Assembly: GCA_019137115.1 (NCBI GenBank) | Contig: JAGVSV010000008.1 | Location: 1 to 14,930 of the forward strand | Length of the DNA stretch: 14,930 bases | Source of the DNA: Bacillota bacterium | Lineage (GTDB): Bacteria > Bacillota > Clostridia > Christensenellales > Aristaeellaceae | Direction: 5' to 3' | Part shown: positions 1 through 6,983 of the stretch, one piece after another | How the letters are laid out: each line of letters starts with the position of its first letter | How positions within the stretch are numbered: position 1 is the stretch's first letter | The notes under the pieces: model-generated | Database searches by the model: none | What the model saw: the letters and a program-made list of their open reading frames with translations, nothing else | Told to the model about the DNA's origin: nothing | Position numbers and translations under genes: made by a program

Positions 1-1098
1 GGCTCCCTGCGCGAGGTGCAGATGCTGGACGGCCTGTCCAACGAGGACAGCAAGCGCTACATCCACCATTACAACATGCCGCCGTACGCCACCGGTGAAG
101 CCGGGCGCATGCGCTCGCCGGGCCGCCGTGAGATCGGCCACGGCGCGCTGGCGGAGCGGGCGCTGGAGCCTGTGATTCCCAACGAGGAGGAATTCCCGTA
201 CGCGCTGCGCCTGGTCAGCGAGGTGCTGTCTAGCAATGGCTCGTCCTCGATGGCATCAGTGTGCGGCAGCACGCTGTCGCTGATGGACGCCGGCGTCAAG
301 ATCAAAGCGCCGGTTGCCGGTGTGGCCATGGGCCTGATCAAGGACGACACGTCCGACCGCGTGGCGGTGCTCACCGACATCCAGGGCCTGGAAGATTTCC
401 TGGGCGACATGGACTTTAAGGTCGCAGGCACGATGAACGGCATCACCGCCATCCAGATGGACATCAAGATCAAGGGCATTGACAAGCCTATCCTGCAGCA
501 GGCATTGCGCCAGGCGCTGGACGGCAGGCTGCATATCCTCCGGATCATGCTGGAGTCGCTGGCCCAGCCGCGTGAGACGCTGAGCAAGTATGCGCCCAAG
601 ATCATCACCTTCATGATCAACCCGGACAAGATCCGCGAAGTCATCGGGCCCGGCGGCAAGATGATCAACAAGATCATCGCCGACACCGGTGTGAAGATCG
701 ACATTGAGGATGACGGCCGCGTGGCAATCGCCACGCCGGATGAAGCGGCGGCGGACAAAGCGCGCAAGATCATCGAGGGCATCGCCAAGGACGTGGAGGT
801 CGGCGCTGTCTACCAGGGCAAGGTTGTGCGCGTGATGAGCACGCTGGGCGCCTTTGTGGAGCTCCTGCCCGGCAAGGACGGATTGCTGCACATCTCCAAG
901 CTGTCCAACGAACGCGTGGAAAAGGTGGAGGACGTGCTCAACGTGGGCGACGAGGTGGAGGTCAAGGTTTCCGAGATTGACTCCCAGGGCCGCGTCAACC
1001 TGATCCGCAACGACATGGTGTATGGGCGCAAGCCGTTTGTCCGCTCCTCCGACGACAGGCAGCGTCCGCCGCGCCGCGACGGCCGCCCCAACAACTAA
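1..1098 (+). CDS. pnp: Polyribonucleotide nucleotidyltransferase (PNPase), 3' part only
   Basis: This is the C-terminal 365 residues of PNPase, the phosphorolytic 3'-5' exoribonuclease that takes part in mRNA decay. The reading frame is open from base 1, so the true start lies outside the window; about half of a usual ~700-residue PNPase is missing. Visible in order are the second RNase PH domain (YNMPPYATGE, RREIGHGALAERAL, SNGSSSMASVCG), the catalytic acidic cluster EDFLGDMDFKVAG with both Asp positions of the active site kept, a KH domain with the GPGGK loop (bases 646-660), and an S1 domain (from about base 796, GAFVELLPGKDGLLHIS). The tail is short, basic and Pro/Arg rich. It stops at TAA 1096-1098 and is followed 19 bases later by a hairpin terminator. 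The family assignment is secure. Confidence 0.97.
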   Translation, partial: GSLREVQMLDGLSNEDSKRYIHHYNMPPYATGEAGRMRSPGRREIGHGALAERALEPVIPNEEEFPYALRLVSEVLSSNGSSSMASVCGSTLSLMDAGVKIKAPVAGVAMGLIKDDTSDRVAVLTDIQGLEDFLGDMDFKVAGTMNGITAIQMDIKIKGIDKPILQQALRQALDGRLHILRIMLESLAQPRETLSKYAPKIITFMINPDKIREVIGPGGKMINKIIADTGVKIDIEDDGRVAIATPDEAAADKARKIIEGIAKDVEVGAVYQGKVVRVMSTLGAFVELLPGKDGLLHISKLSNERVEKVEDVLNVGDEVEVKVSEIDSQGRVNLIRNDMVYGRKPFVRSSDDRQRPPRRDGRPNN

Positions 1099-1117
1099 CC
1101 GCAATACATAACACTGT

Positions 1118-1150
1118 GCGGGGAACCCATCGCGGTTCCCCGCTTGTATT
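1118..1150 (+). terminator. Intrinsic terminator after pnp
   Basis: A perfect 10-bp GC-rich stem (GCGGGGAACC at 1118-1127 with GGTTCCCCGC at 1134-1143) closes a 6-base loop. It is followed by TTGTATT, an interrupted U tract. The tract is imperfect, so partial read-through into the M16 gene, whose ribosome site begins at the next base, is likely. The role is inferred from structure. Confidence 0.75.
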
Positions 1151-1160
1151 AAGGAGAACC

Positions 1161-2426
1161 ATGCCGAACTTGATCACCCTTAAGAACGGGCTGCGCGTCG
1201 TGTGGGAGCGCATGCCCCGCCTGCGCTCCGTCTCGGTGGGCCTTTGGGTGCGCGCGGGCGCCATGCTGGAAACCGGTGAGGAAAACGGCCTGTCGCATCT
1301 GAACGAGCACATGTCGTTCAAGGGCACGCCGGGGTTTACCGCCCGGGACCTGGCAATGCGCATGGACATGATCGGCGGCAACGTCAACGCCGCCACCAGC
1401 AAGACGCTGACCGTGTACTATGCCAACGTGACCGACGAGAACCTGGAGGAAGCCGTCTCCCTTCTGACCGAGTTTGTGCGCCGCCCGTCGCTGGATGTGG
1501 ACGACCTGGAGCGTGAGAAGAACGTCGTGCTGGAGGGAATCCGTATGGCGCAGGACAACTACGAGGACGTGGCGGACGACCTGATCAGCCGCGCCACCTA
1601 TGAAGGCAGCGCGCTGGCGCAAACCGTGCTGGGTGCTACCGACCGCGTCAAAGGGTACGACCGCTCAGCCGTGCGTGCGTTCCGGGAGAAGCATTACCAT
1701 CCGGCCAACACCGTGCTGGCGCTGGCCGGGCAGGTTACCCGCGAGCAGGTGTGGGCGCTGGCAGAAAAATACCTGGGCGACTGGGCATCTACAGAAGGCG
1801 TCAGCGAGTATCCGCGCGCCAAAACGAACCAGCGCCATTTTCTTGCCACCGACGCGCCGTCCGAGCAAACGCACCTGTGCCTGAGCTACCCCGGCTTGCC
1901 GATGAAAAGCCGGGATTCCTACGCGATGATGGTGCTCAACAACATTTTCGGCGGCTCCATGTCCTCCCGCCTGTTCCAGCGCATCCGCGAGGCATCCGGC
2001 ATGGCGTACAACGTCTACTCCGCCGCTAGCATGTACCCGCCGTGCGGGGATTTCCAGATGTACGCGGCCACCGCGCCGGCCAGCGCCCGCAGCGTGCTCA
2101 GGCAGATGGAGGAGGAGCGCGTGCGGCTGCTGACAGACGGCGTAACGCAACAGGAAATCATCCAGGGCAAAACGCAGATCAAAACCAGCTACGTGCTCGC
2201 GCAGGAGAGCGCTTACCACCGCATGGCGTCCCTGGGCAGCGGCATATTGGTGCGCAACCGCGTTCGCACCCCGTCGGCCATCCTCAAGGGCATTGACAAA
2301 GTCACGGCGGAGGATGTGATGCGCGTGGCCCACCATTCGCTGGGCAAACCGGGCAACTTAGCTGCGGTGGGCAGGAAAGCCACGACCCTGGTGGACTGGG
2401 CGAAGAAGGAGTTGTACGGTGGATAA
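1161..2426 (+). CDS. M16 family zinc metallopeptidase (YmxG/MlpA-like), distal zinc ligand replaced
   Basis: A 421-residue protein of the M16 (pitrilysin/mitochondrial processing peptidase) family, of the single-unit bacterial type that sits next to pnp in Bacillus (YmxG/MlpA). The start ATG at 1161 has AAGGAG at 1151-1156, four bases upstream; a longer reading frame from 1116 would begin inside the terminator hairpin and is rejected. The inverted zinc motif is present as H46-L-N-E49-H50 followed by MSFKGT. The N-terminal domain continues through GGNVNAATS and EREKNVVLEG. By ungapped alignment the third zinc ligand, Glu 76 residues after the second His, is Gly126 (codon GGA 1536-1538), with Glu125 just before it. 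The C-terminal M16 half (GGSMSSRLFQRIRE, GMAYNVYSA) keeps the usual Arg and Tyr. The protein is predicted cytoplasmic (no signal peptide). Its substrate is unknown; it may be inactive or have shifted metal binding. Confidence 0.92.
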   Translation: MPNLITLKNGLRVVWERMPRLRSVSVGLWVRAGAMLETGEENGLSHLNEHMSFKGTPGFTARDLAMRMDMIGGNVNAATSKTLTVYYANVTDENLEEAVSLLTEFVRRPSLDVDDLEREKNVVLEGIRMAQDNYEDVADDLISRATYEGSALAQTVLGATDRVKGYDRSAVRAFREKHYHPANTVLALAGQVTREQVWALAEKYLGDWASTEGVSEYPRAKTNQRHFLATDAPSEQTHLCLSYPGLPMKSRDSYAMMVLNNIFGGSMSSRLFQRIREASGMAYNVYSAASMYPPCGDFQMYAATAPASARSVLRQMEEERVRLLTDGVTQQEIIQGKTQIKTSYVLAQESAYHRMASLGSGILVRNRVRTPSAILKGIDKVTAEDVMRVAHHSLGKPGNLAAVGRKATTLVDWAKKELYGG

Positions 2427-2796
2427 ACTCGAGGAGATCTTCCGCCTGCAGAAGATGTTCAACGATGACCTGGGCGAAGCGCGGGGCCTGCACAACACGG
2501 ACACCGAGACCTGGATCCAGCGCCTGACGCTTGCGATGCTCAGTGAAATGGCGGAGTTGCTGGACGAGGTCAACTTCAAATGGTGGAAGAACAAAAAGGA
2601 GTTTGATCCCGCGCTGGCCAAGGGCGAAGTGGTGGACATCCTGCATTTTTTCGTCAGCATGTGCCTGCGCCTGAACATGGATGCGCAGGAATTATATGAC
2701 CTCTATGTGGAAAAGAACCGGGAGAACTTCCTGCGGCAGCAGGGCAAAAGCGACAAATCAGGATACACCCTGCCGGGAACGGACGCGCAACTGTAA
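2419..2796 (+). CDS. dUTPase-like all-alpha NTP pyrophosphatase (dimeric dUTPase/MazG superfamily)
   Basis: A 125-residue helical protein. The acidic metal-binding pattern of the all-alpha NTP pyrophosphatases is visible: E43-M-A-E46, then a W55-W56-K57 turn, then E70-V-V-D73, followed by HFFVSMCLRLNMD and N100-R101-E-N. The FKWWKNKK segment and the closing GY at the C-terminus are most like dimeric dUTPases (dUTPase_2 family), which hydrolyse dUTP to dUMP and pyrophosphate and keep uracil out of DNA; MazG-type enzymes with other nucleotide substrates remain possible. The start is GTG 2419-2421, with AGGAG at 2407-2411. It overlaps the end of the peptidase gene by 8 bases, which suggests translational coupling. 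The gene is near the usual size for a compact member of the fold. Confidence 0.8.
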   Translation: MDKLEEIFRLQKMFNDDLGEARGLHNTDTETWIQRLTLAMLSEMAELLDEVNFKWWKNKKEFDPALAKGEVVDILHFFVSMCLRLNMDAQELYDLYVEKNRENFLRQQGKSDKSGYTLPGTDAQL

Positions 2797-2799
2797 CGA

Positions 2800-2824
2800 A
2801 AGTGTGACACATTGTCGCACACTT
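2800..2824. promoter_or_regulatory. 25-bp palindrome abutting the -35 box (operator or weak hairpin)
   Basis: AAGTGTG at 2800-2806 is an exact inverted copy of CACACTT at 2818-2824. Counting inwards to the centre at 2812, 10 of 12 positions are symmetric. There is no U tract on the plus side, so it is not a convincing intrinsic terminator for the dUTPase gene. Its right arm overlaps the first two bases of the -35 box of the next gene, a position suited to a regulator. The regulatory role is inference. Confidence 0.45.
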
Positions 2825-2851
2825 GAAACATTCGCCCGTTTCCAGTACAAT
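2823..2851 (+). promoter_or_regulatory. Sigma-A type promoter for the secreted protein/spoIIIE pair
   Basis: TTGAAA at 2823-2828 and TACAAT at 2846-2851 are separated by exactly 17 bases; each hexamer differs from consensus by one base. Transcription would start near 2858, a few bases before the AAGGTGG ribosome site (2860-2866) of the gene at 2874, giving a very short leader. Confidence 0.75.
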
Positions 2852-2873
2852 CTGGGCAAAAGGTGGTGTTTTT

Positions 2874-4049
2874 GTGCGCAGATGGCTCCTTGTTGTTTTG
2901 TCGTTGCTTTTGTTGATGCCCACCGCGCTGTCTGAGCCGACCCCCGCCGTTGGAATCACCGTGGAGACGGTGGAGCTGTCCGAGAACGGGGGCACCATTT
3001 CCTACCCGCAGATCAAGAATCATCCCGACCCCGCCGTGCAGGATCTGATCAACCGTACGGTTATGCAGCAGGGGCGGATCGCGGAGCACGCGGCCACCCT
3101 GTCCACGCTGGCCGGCGGCGCGACCGGGTTGACGGTCACATCCCAGGCGCACCTCACACAGGTCGCTGGCGTGCCTTCGGCGTTGACCGTGGTGGTGGAC
3201 GCCCGCGGCCGCATGCCAGGCGGACGGCTCGGCGTATGGACGCAGCCCATGATGTTCCGCCTGTCCGATGGCGAAATCATTGCCGGCGCATCCATTTTCC
3301 TGAACCGGGACCAGGCGCAGGAAGCCATCGACGCGTATATACTGGATCACATCGTGCCTGAGTTGAGCGTATACCTGGATCCATTCCTGCTGACGCCCGC
3401 CCCCATTGACCGGCTGACCGCGGATGGCAACGGCATCACGCTGTACTACCCTTCCGAAGATTTCGCGGCGCTGTCCGGGCGCAGTGTGGCCATCTGCCTG
3501 ACGTACTTTGAGGTGCCGGACATCTGGGACTTTTCGCCCGAGGGCACCCTGGCGCTGCTGGGCGCAACGCCCGATGCCTGGGCGATCCAGCCCGACAGCG
3601 CGCAAGCCATCGCCGCCGCGGTGCAGGAGGGCATGGTGCCTGGCATTCCCGCCGTAGTGGGCGATCGGGTCACCGATCTGATTGAACAATTCGGCGAGTC
3701 GCTGGACCCGGAATACTTTCCGCTGGGCGAGAAACACCAGCTGGAAGCCGCGCCTTTCCGCAAGGCGTGGGTCATCAGCGATGAGGCGGGGGAGGACAGC
3801 GTCGTCACCGGCATTGTTTCGCTGCGCAACAGCTTTTTCGGCTTGATCCCCGGGCGTACGCAGCGTTCGGAGGGTGAGGAGCTGCTGGGTGCGCCTGCAT
3901 CTTCCGTGCCGCTGGACGCGGGCACCGCTGAAGCCTATGGGTTGCCCGAAGGACAGCTGCTGACGTATCAATACGGCGAGAACAGCCTGCTGTTGGCGTA
4001 CGGGCAGGATGACCTGCTCTCCGCCGTCTGGCTGTCGGCTGGAACATAG
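2874..4049 (+). CDS. Secreted protein of unrecognised family (possibly DUF3298-like N-terminal part)
   Basis: A 391-residue exported protein. The start GTG 2874-2876 has AAGGTGG at 2860-2866, seven bases upstream; in-frame codons further upstream overlap the promoter. The N-terminus is a signal peptide: MRR, a hydrophobic run WLLVVLSLLLLM, then ALS before Glu21, a fitting signal peptidase I site. No lipobox Cys is present, so it is released or loosely held outside the membrane. Residues of about 28-230 alternate strands and helices (ISYPQI, INRTV, a polar GGRLGVW segment, GITLYYPSEDFAAL, CLTYFEVPDIW), a pattern that recalls DUF3298/RsiV-type domains, but this is a weak impression. The C-terminal part (GLIPGRTQRSEGEELLGAP) resembles small LG-x-P repeats of envelope proteins. 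No catalytic motif is seen. It lies 10 bases upstream of the SpoIIIE gene and probably shares its transcript, so an envelope role at division or sporulation is possible but unproven. Confidence 0.8.
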   Translation: MRRWLLVVLSLLLLMPTALSEPTPAVGITVETVELSENGGTISYPQIKNHPDPAVQDLINRTVMQQGRIAEHAATLSTLAGGATGLTVTSQAHLTQVAGVPSALTVVVDARGRMPGGRLGVWTQPMMFRLSDGEIIAGASIFLNRDQAQEAIDAYILDHIVPELSVYLDPFLLTPAPIDRLTADGNGITLYYPSEDFAALSGRSVAICLTYFEVPDIWDFSPEGTLALLGATPDAWAIQPDSAQAIAAAVQEGMVPGIPAVVGDRVTDLIEQFGESLDPEYFPLGEKHQLEAAPFRKAWVISDEAGEDSVVTGIVSLRNSFFGLIPGRTQRSEGEELLGAPASSVPLDAGTAEAYGLPEGQLLTYQYGENSLLLAYGQDDLLSAVWLSAGT

Positions 4050-4054
4050 GGGGA
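4048..4054 (+). promoter_or_regulatory. Ribosome binding site that fixes the TTG start of the SpoIIIE/FtsK gene
   Basis: AGGGGGA lies five bases before TTG 4060 and overlaps the stop codon of the upstream gene. The alternative ATG at 4009 lies inside the upstream gene and has no spaced Shine-Dalgarno sequence, so TTG is preferred. Confidence 0.7.
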
Positions 4055-4059
4055 ATAGA

Positions 4060-6894
4060 TTGGCCACTGTTGCGCGAAAAACCGCAAAACCAGCCCTCCG
4101 CTCGTCTGATCGCGGTGGGTTGCTTTCGCTGTCTGCCGGCATCGTGCTGATCGCCTTTGGCATGGGGCTGCTGCTGGGCTTGGTGCAGCAGACCACATCC
4201 ATCTCGCTGCGCTGGTTTTTGTATGTGTCCCTGGGGCTGGGCGGGCTGCTGCATTTGGCGGTGCCAGTTTTCGTGCTATGGCTGGGCGTGCTGCTGACGG
4301 TATCCTCCCGGCGGTATGTGTCCTTCCTGCCGTGGGTGCTGTCCTTTGCGTTCTATGTGTGTTTGAGCGCCGCGATCACGCTGCTGACCAATGTGCAGGG
4401 GTTCGGGTCGCTGATGGATTATGTGCTCAAGGTGAACCAGAACCACGCGCCTGTGCAGGATCCGGGCGGGTTCGGCGCGTTTCTGTCGCTGGCGTTCCGC
4501 CGCTACGCGGACACGTTGACCCCGCTGCCCGGCGGCGGATGGCTCGGTATGGCGCTGGCCTACCCGTTGTGGCGCTTTCTGGGCACCGCGGGCGGCGCGG
4601 CGGTGCTGATCGTGTCCATGATCGCGCTGTTCTTTGGCATGATCCGGCGCACGCCAACCTCGTTGCTGCATGGGCTGGATGCCCGCCGGCAGGCGCGCAA
4701 AGGCGTGCCCGCAATGGAAGGCGCGGCCCATGTTGAGCCCGTGCCAGCCACCAACGAGCCGGTGGTAGCGCCTGCCACCGACCAGATATACCAACGGCCG
4801 CATGCGCCGGAACCTGCCTATGCCGATGCTTCGGTCGATGAACCGGCGGTTGCCGAGCAGAGCACCGGATATGTGCCACGGGAGGTGCCGATCCCTGCCT
4901 ACACGCCGCCCCAGCCCGGGGCAGTTGCCCAGGAACCGGCGGATGAAGGCTTCGTTCCCATGCCATCAGGGGAGGCCGCGCCATACCCGGAGTTCCCCCA
5001 ACCAGCACGCACACAACCTTCCGCTGTCATACCCCCCAACACCGTTGCCGCGAGCGAAACGCGGACGCCCGCGCCAGCTCAAAAACCACAAACGCCGCGA
5101 TGCGAAACGATCCAACGCGCGGCAGCGGACGCACCGGTGCATGTGCAGACCACAGAGCCTGTCGTCAAACCCCCGCAACCCGTGCAGCCCGCAACGCAAG
5201 CACCGGCAACGCCGCCCGCGATGTCTGTCAAGGACACGCCAACGGTTTCCACCCCGCCCTCCACCGCACGCACTGCAGCCCCTGTGCGCCAAGTGACCAT
5301 AGCCCCCGCTGTGCCGCTAACCGGCGAGCGCATCCCGGTCAAACCGGTTGCTGCCGTCTCCAAACCCGAGCGCCGCATGGACGGCATGGTGGACGGCACG
5401 CCGCGCAAGGACCGGCAGATGCAGCTGGCGCTGGCCAACTACGAGCGACCGCCGCTCCGCCTGTTGACCGAGCCGCCCGCCAACCAGAACACCGATACCT
5501 CACAGATCGACCAGGCGCGGGCCGAAAAGCTGGTGCAGACGCTGGCCAGCTTCAACATCAGCGCCCAGGTGCAGCAGGTAGTGCATGGCCCGGCTATCAC
5601 GCGCTTTGCGATCCGCCTGGCCGAAGGGGTCAACGTCAACCGGCTCAACAGCGTGATGAACAACCTGTCCGTGGAACTGCTGGCCAAAAGCCCGGTGCGC
5701 GCGGAAATCCCCATCCCCGGCACACGGCTGATCGGCATCGAGGTATCCAACGAAAAAACCACCACGGTCTATCTGCGCGAGGTGCTGGAAAGCCAGCGGA
5801 TGCAGGAAGCCAAGACGCCCACCACCGTGGCGCTGGGCCTGGACATCACCGGCACGCCGGTGCTGTGTGACCTGATGGACATGCCGCACCTCCTGATCGC
5901 CGGCGCCACCGGCAGCGGTAAATCAGTCTGCATCAACAGCATCATCACCAGTCTGCTGTATTGCGCGTCGCCGGACGCCGTGCGTTTGATCCTGGTCGAC
6001 CCCAAGTTTGTGGAACTGCAACCGTACAACGAGGTGCCGCACCTGCTGCTGCCGGTCATCACCGACCCCAAGAAGGCGGTCAGCGCGCTGGAGTGGGTGT
6101 GCCAGGAGATGGACGACCGCTACCAGAAGCTGCAGCGCAGCGGCGCGCGCAACCTGGACGCCTACAACGCCAAGCTGGGCCCGGACGAGGGAAAGTTGCC
6201 CAAACTGGTTGTCATCGTGGACGAGATGGCCGACCTGATGGCCACCTGCGGCAAGATCATCGACGAACACATCAAGCGCATCACCGCCAAGGCGCGCGCC
6301 GCGGGCATCTGCCTGATCCTGGCAACCCAGCGCCCTTCCGTGGACGTGATCACCGGGGTGATCAAGGCCAACATCCCCAGCCGCATCGCGTTCCAGGTCA
6401 GCTCTCTGGTGGACAGCCGCACGATATTGGACGGCTCCGGCGCTGAAAAGCTGCTGGGGTTTGGCGATATGCTGTATCTGCCGCGCAACTATTCCGCGCC
6501 CAAACGGGTGCAGGGCTGTCTGATCACCGACGCCGATGTCAACCGCGTGGTGGACTATATCAAGGGCCGCAACAAGACGGACTACAACGTGGACATCATG
6601 GAGCACATCGAAAGCGGCGGCAACGAAGCCAACGGCAACGGCGCGGTCGGCATGGATGACGCGGACGGCGCGGAGTTTGACGAGCTGCTGCCCAAAGCCA
6701 TTGAGATGGCGGTGGAAGCGGGCCAGATGTCCATCAGCATGCTGCAGCGCGTGCTGCGCGTGGGCTACGGCCGGGCCGGGCGCCTGATTGACGAGATGGC
6801 GCGCCGCGGCATCATCAGCGGCAATGAGGGCACCAAGGCGCGCAAGACGCTGATCACCCGCGAGGAATACGGCAACCTGCCCGGCGATCTGTAG
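4060..6894 (+). CDS. spoIIIE: DNA translocase FtsK/SpoIIIE
   Basis: A 944-residue membrane-anchored hexameric ATPase that pumps double-stranded DNA through the division or sporulation septum. From the TTG start, a basic N-tail is followed by four or five membrane segments (about residues 21-42, 52-80, 86-110 and 158-196), a Pro/Ala/Thr-rich linker (about 198-460), the alpha/beta motor, and a C-terminal gamma winged helix. The motor shows HGPAITRFAIRL, Walker A G615-ATGSGK-S622, DPKFVEL, Walker B VVIVD721-E722, and the ATQRPSVDVITG segment. The gamma domain ends in VGYGRAGRLIDEMARRGI, the DNA-reading helix. The protein is longer than the ~790-residue B. subtilis SpoIIIE because of the linker. 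FtsK and SpoIIIE cannot be told apart from sequence alone; the symbol follows Firmicute usage. An intrinsic terminator follows the stop. Confidence 0.95.
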   Translation: MATVARKTAKPALRSSDRGGLLSLSAGIVLIAFGMGLLLGLVQQTTSISLRWFLYVSLGLGGLLHLAVPVFVLWLGVLLTVSSRRYVSFLPWVLSFAFYVCLSAAITLLTNVQGFGSLMDYVLKVNQNHAPVQDPGGFGAFLSLAFRRYADTLTPLPGGGWLGMALAYPLWRFLGTAGGAAVLIVSMIALFFGMIRRTPTSLLHGLDARRQARKGVPAMEGAAHVEPVPATNEPVVAPATDQIYQRPHAPEPAYADASVDEPAVAEQSTGYVPREVPIPAYTPPQPGAVAQEPADEGFVPMPSGEAAPYPEFPQPARTQPSAVIPPNTVAASETRTPAPAQKPQTPRCETIQRAAADAPVHVQTTEPVVKPPQPVQPATQAPATPPAMSVKDTPTVSTPPSTARTAAPVRQVTIAPAVPLTGERIPVKPVAAVSKPERRMDGMVDGTPRKDRQMQLALANYERPPLRLLTEPPANQNTDTSQIDQARAEKLVQTLASFNISAQVQQVVHGPAITRFAIRLAEGVNVNRLNSVMNNLSVELLAKSPVRAEIPIPGTRLIGIEVSNEKTTTVYLREVLESQRMQEAKTPTTVALGLDITGTPVLCDLMDMPHLLIAGATGSGKSVCINSIITSLLYCASPDAVRLILVDPKFVELQPYNEVPHLLLPVITDPKKAVSALEWVCQEMDDRYQKLQRSGARNLDAYNAKLGPDEGKLPKLVVIVDEMADLMATCGKIIDEHIKRITAKARAAGICLILATQRPSVDVITGVIKANIPSRIAFQVSSLVDSRTILDGSGAEKLLGFGDMLYLPRNYSAPKRVQGCLITDADVNRVVDYIKGRNKTDYNVDIMEHIESGGNEANGNGAVGMDDADGAEFDELLPKAIEMAVEAGQMSISMLQRVLRVGYGRAGRLIDEMARRGIISGNEGTKARKTLITREEYGNLPGDL
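4651..5439 (+). other. Low-complexity Pro/Ala/Thr/Val linker inside the SpoIIIE/FtsK gene
   Basis: About 263 codons between the last membrane segment and the motor encode a disordered segment rich in Pro, Ala, Thr, Val and Gln, with repeated EPV, PAP and QP units. The stretch 4981-5300 is notably C- and A-rich on the plus strand compared with the G/C-balanced flanks. It is in frame throughout and is not an insertion element. Confidence 0.8.
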
Positions 6895-6897
6895 CGC

Positions 6898-6926
6898 TTG
6901 TTTCGGCATACTGAATATGGTACTAT
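6898..6926 (+). promoter_or_regulatory. Probable extended -10 promoter for plsX-acpP
   Basis: TTGTTT at 6898-6903 and TACTAT at 6921-6926 are 17 bases apart, and TGG directly before the -10 box gives an extended -10 element. Each hexamer matches consensus at four of six positions. The predicted transcription start (about 6933) falls within the left arm of the terminator hairpin at 6929-6955. GGTACTAT at 6919-6926 resembles one half of a FapR operator, but no clear second half is present. Confidence 0.5.
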
Positions 6927-6928
6927 TC

Positions 6929-6964
6929 GTGCGATGGGCAATAAGCCTGTCGCACTTTATTTTT
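6929..6964 (+). terminator. Strong intrinsic terminator after the SpoIIIE/FtsK gene
   Basis: An 11-bp stem (6929-6939 with 6945-6955, including two G-U pairs) closes an AATAA loop and is followed directly by TTTATTTTT (6956-6964). This is a textbook rho-independent terminator for transcripts arriving from upstream. It lies 20 bases before the plsX start codon. Confidence 0.88.
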
Positions 6965-6983
6965 CCGTGGAGTAGGTACGCAT

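Noticed and set aside
256..1104. Long minus-strand open frames opposite pnp, and similar ones opposite spoIIIE and smc
   Set aside because: They have no ribosome sites or recognisable motifs, and they mirror strongly conserved genes on the plus strand. High GC content produces such open frames by chance.
2803..2819. Canonical CRP site (TGTGA-N6-TCACA)
   Set aside because: The spacer is 7 rather than 6 bases and the right half reads TCGCA, so the match is only suggestive. It is reported as a generic palindrome instead.
4981..5300. Foreign insertion or frameshift in the compositionally odd part of the translocase gene
   Set aside because: The frame is open through the region and encodes a typical disordered Pro/Ala/Thr linker. 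No terminal repeats or target duplications are visible.
6908..6926. Full FapR operator before plsX
   Set aside because: Only one half (GGTACTAT) resembles the known FapR palindrome; the other side does not match, so no operator is called.
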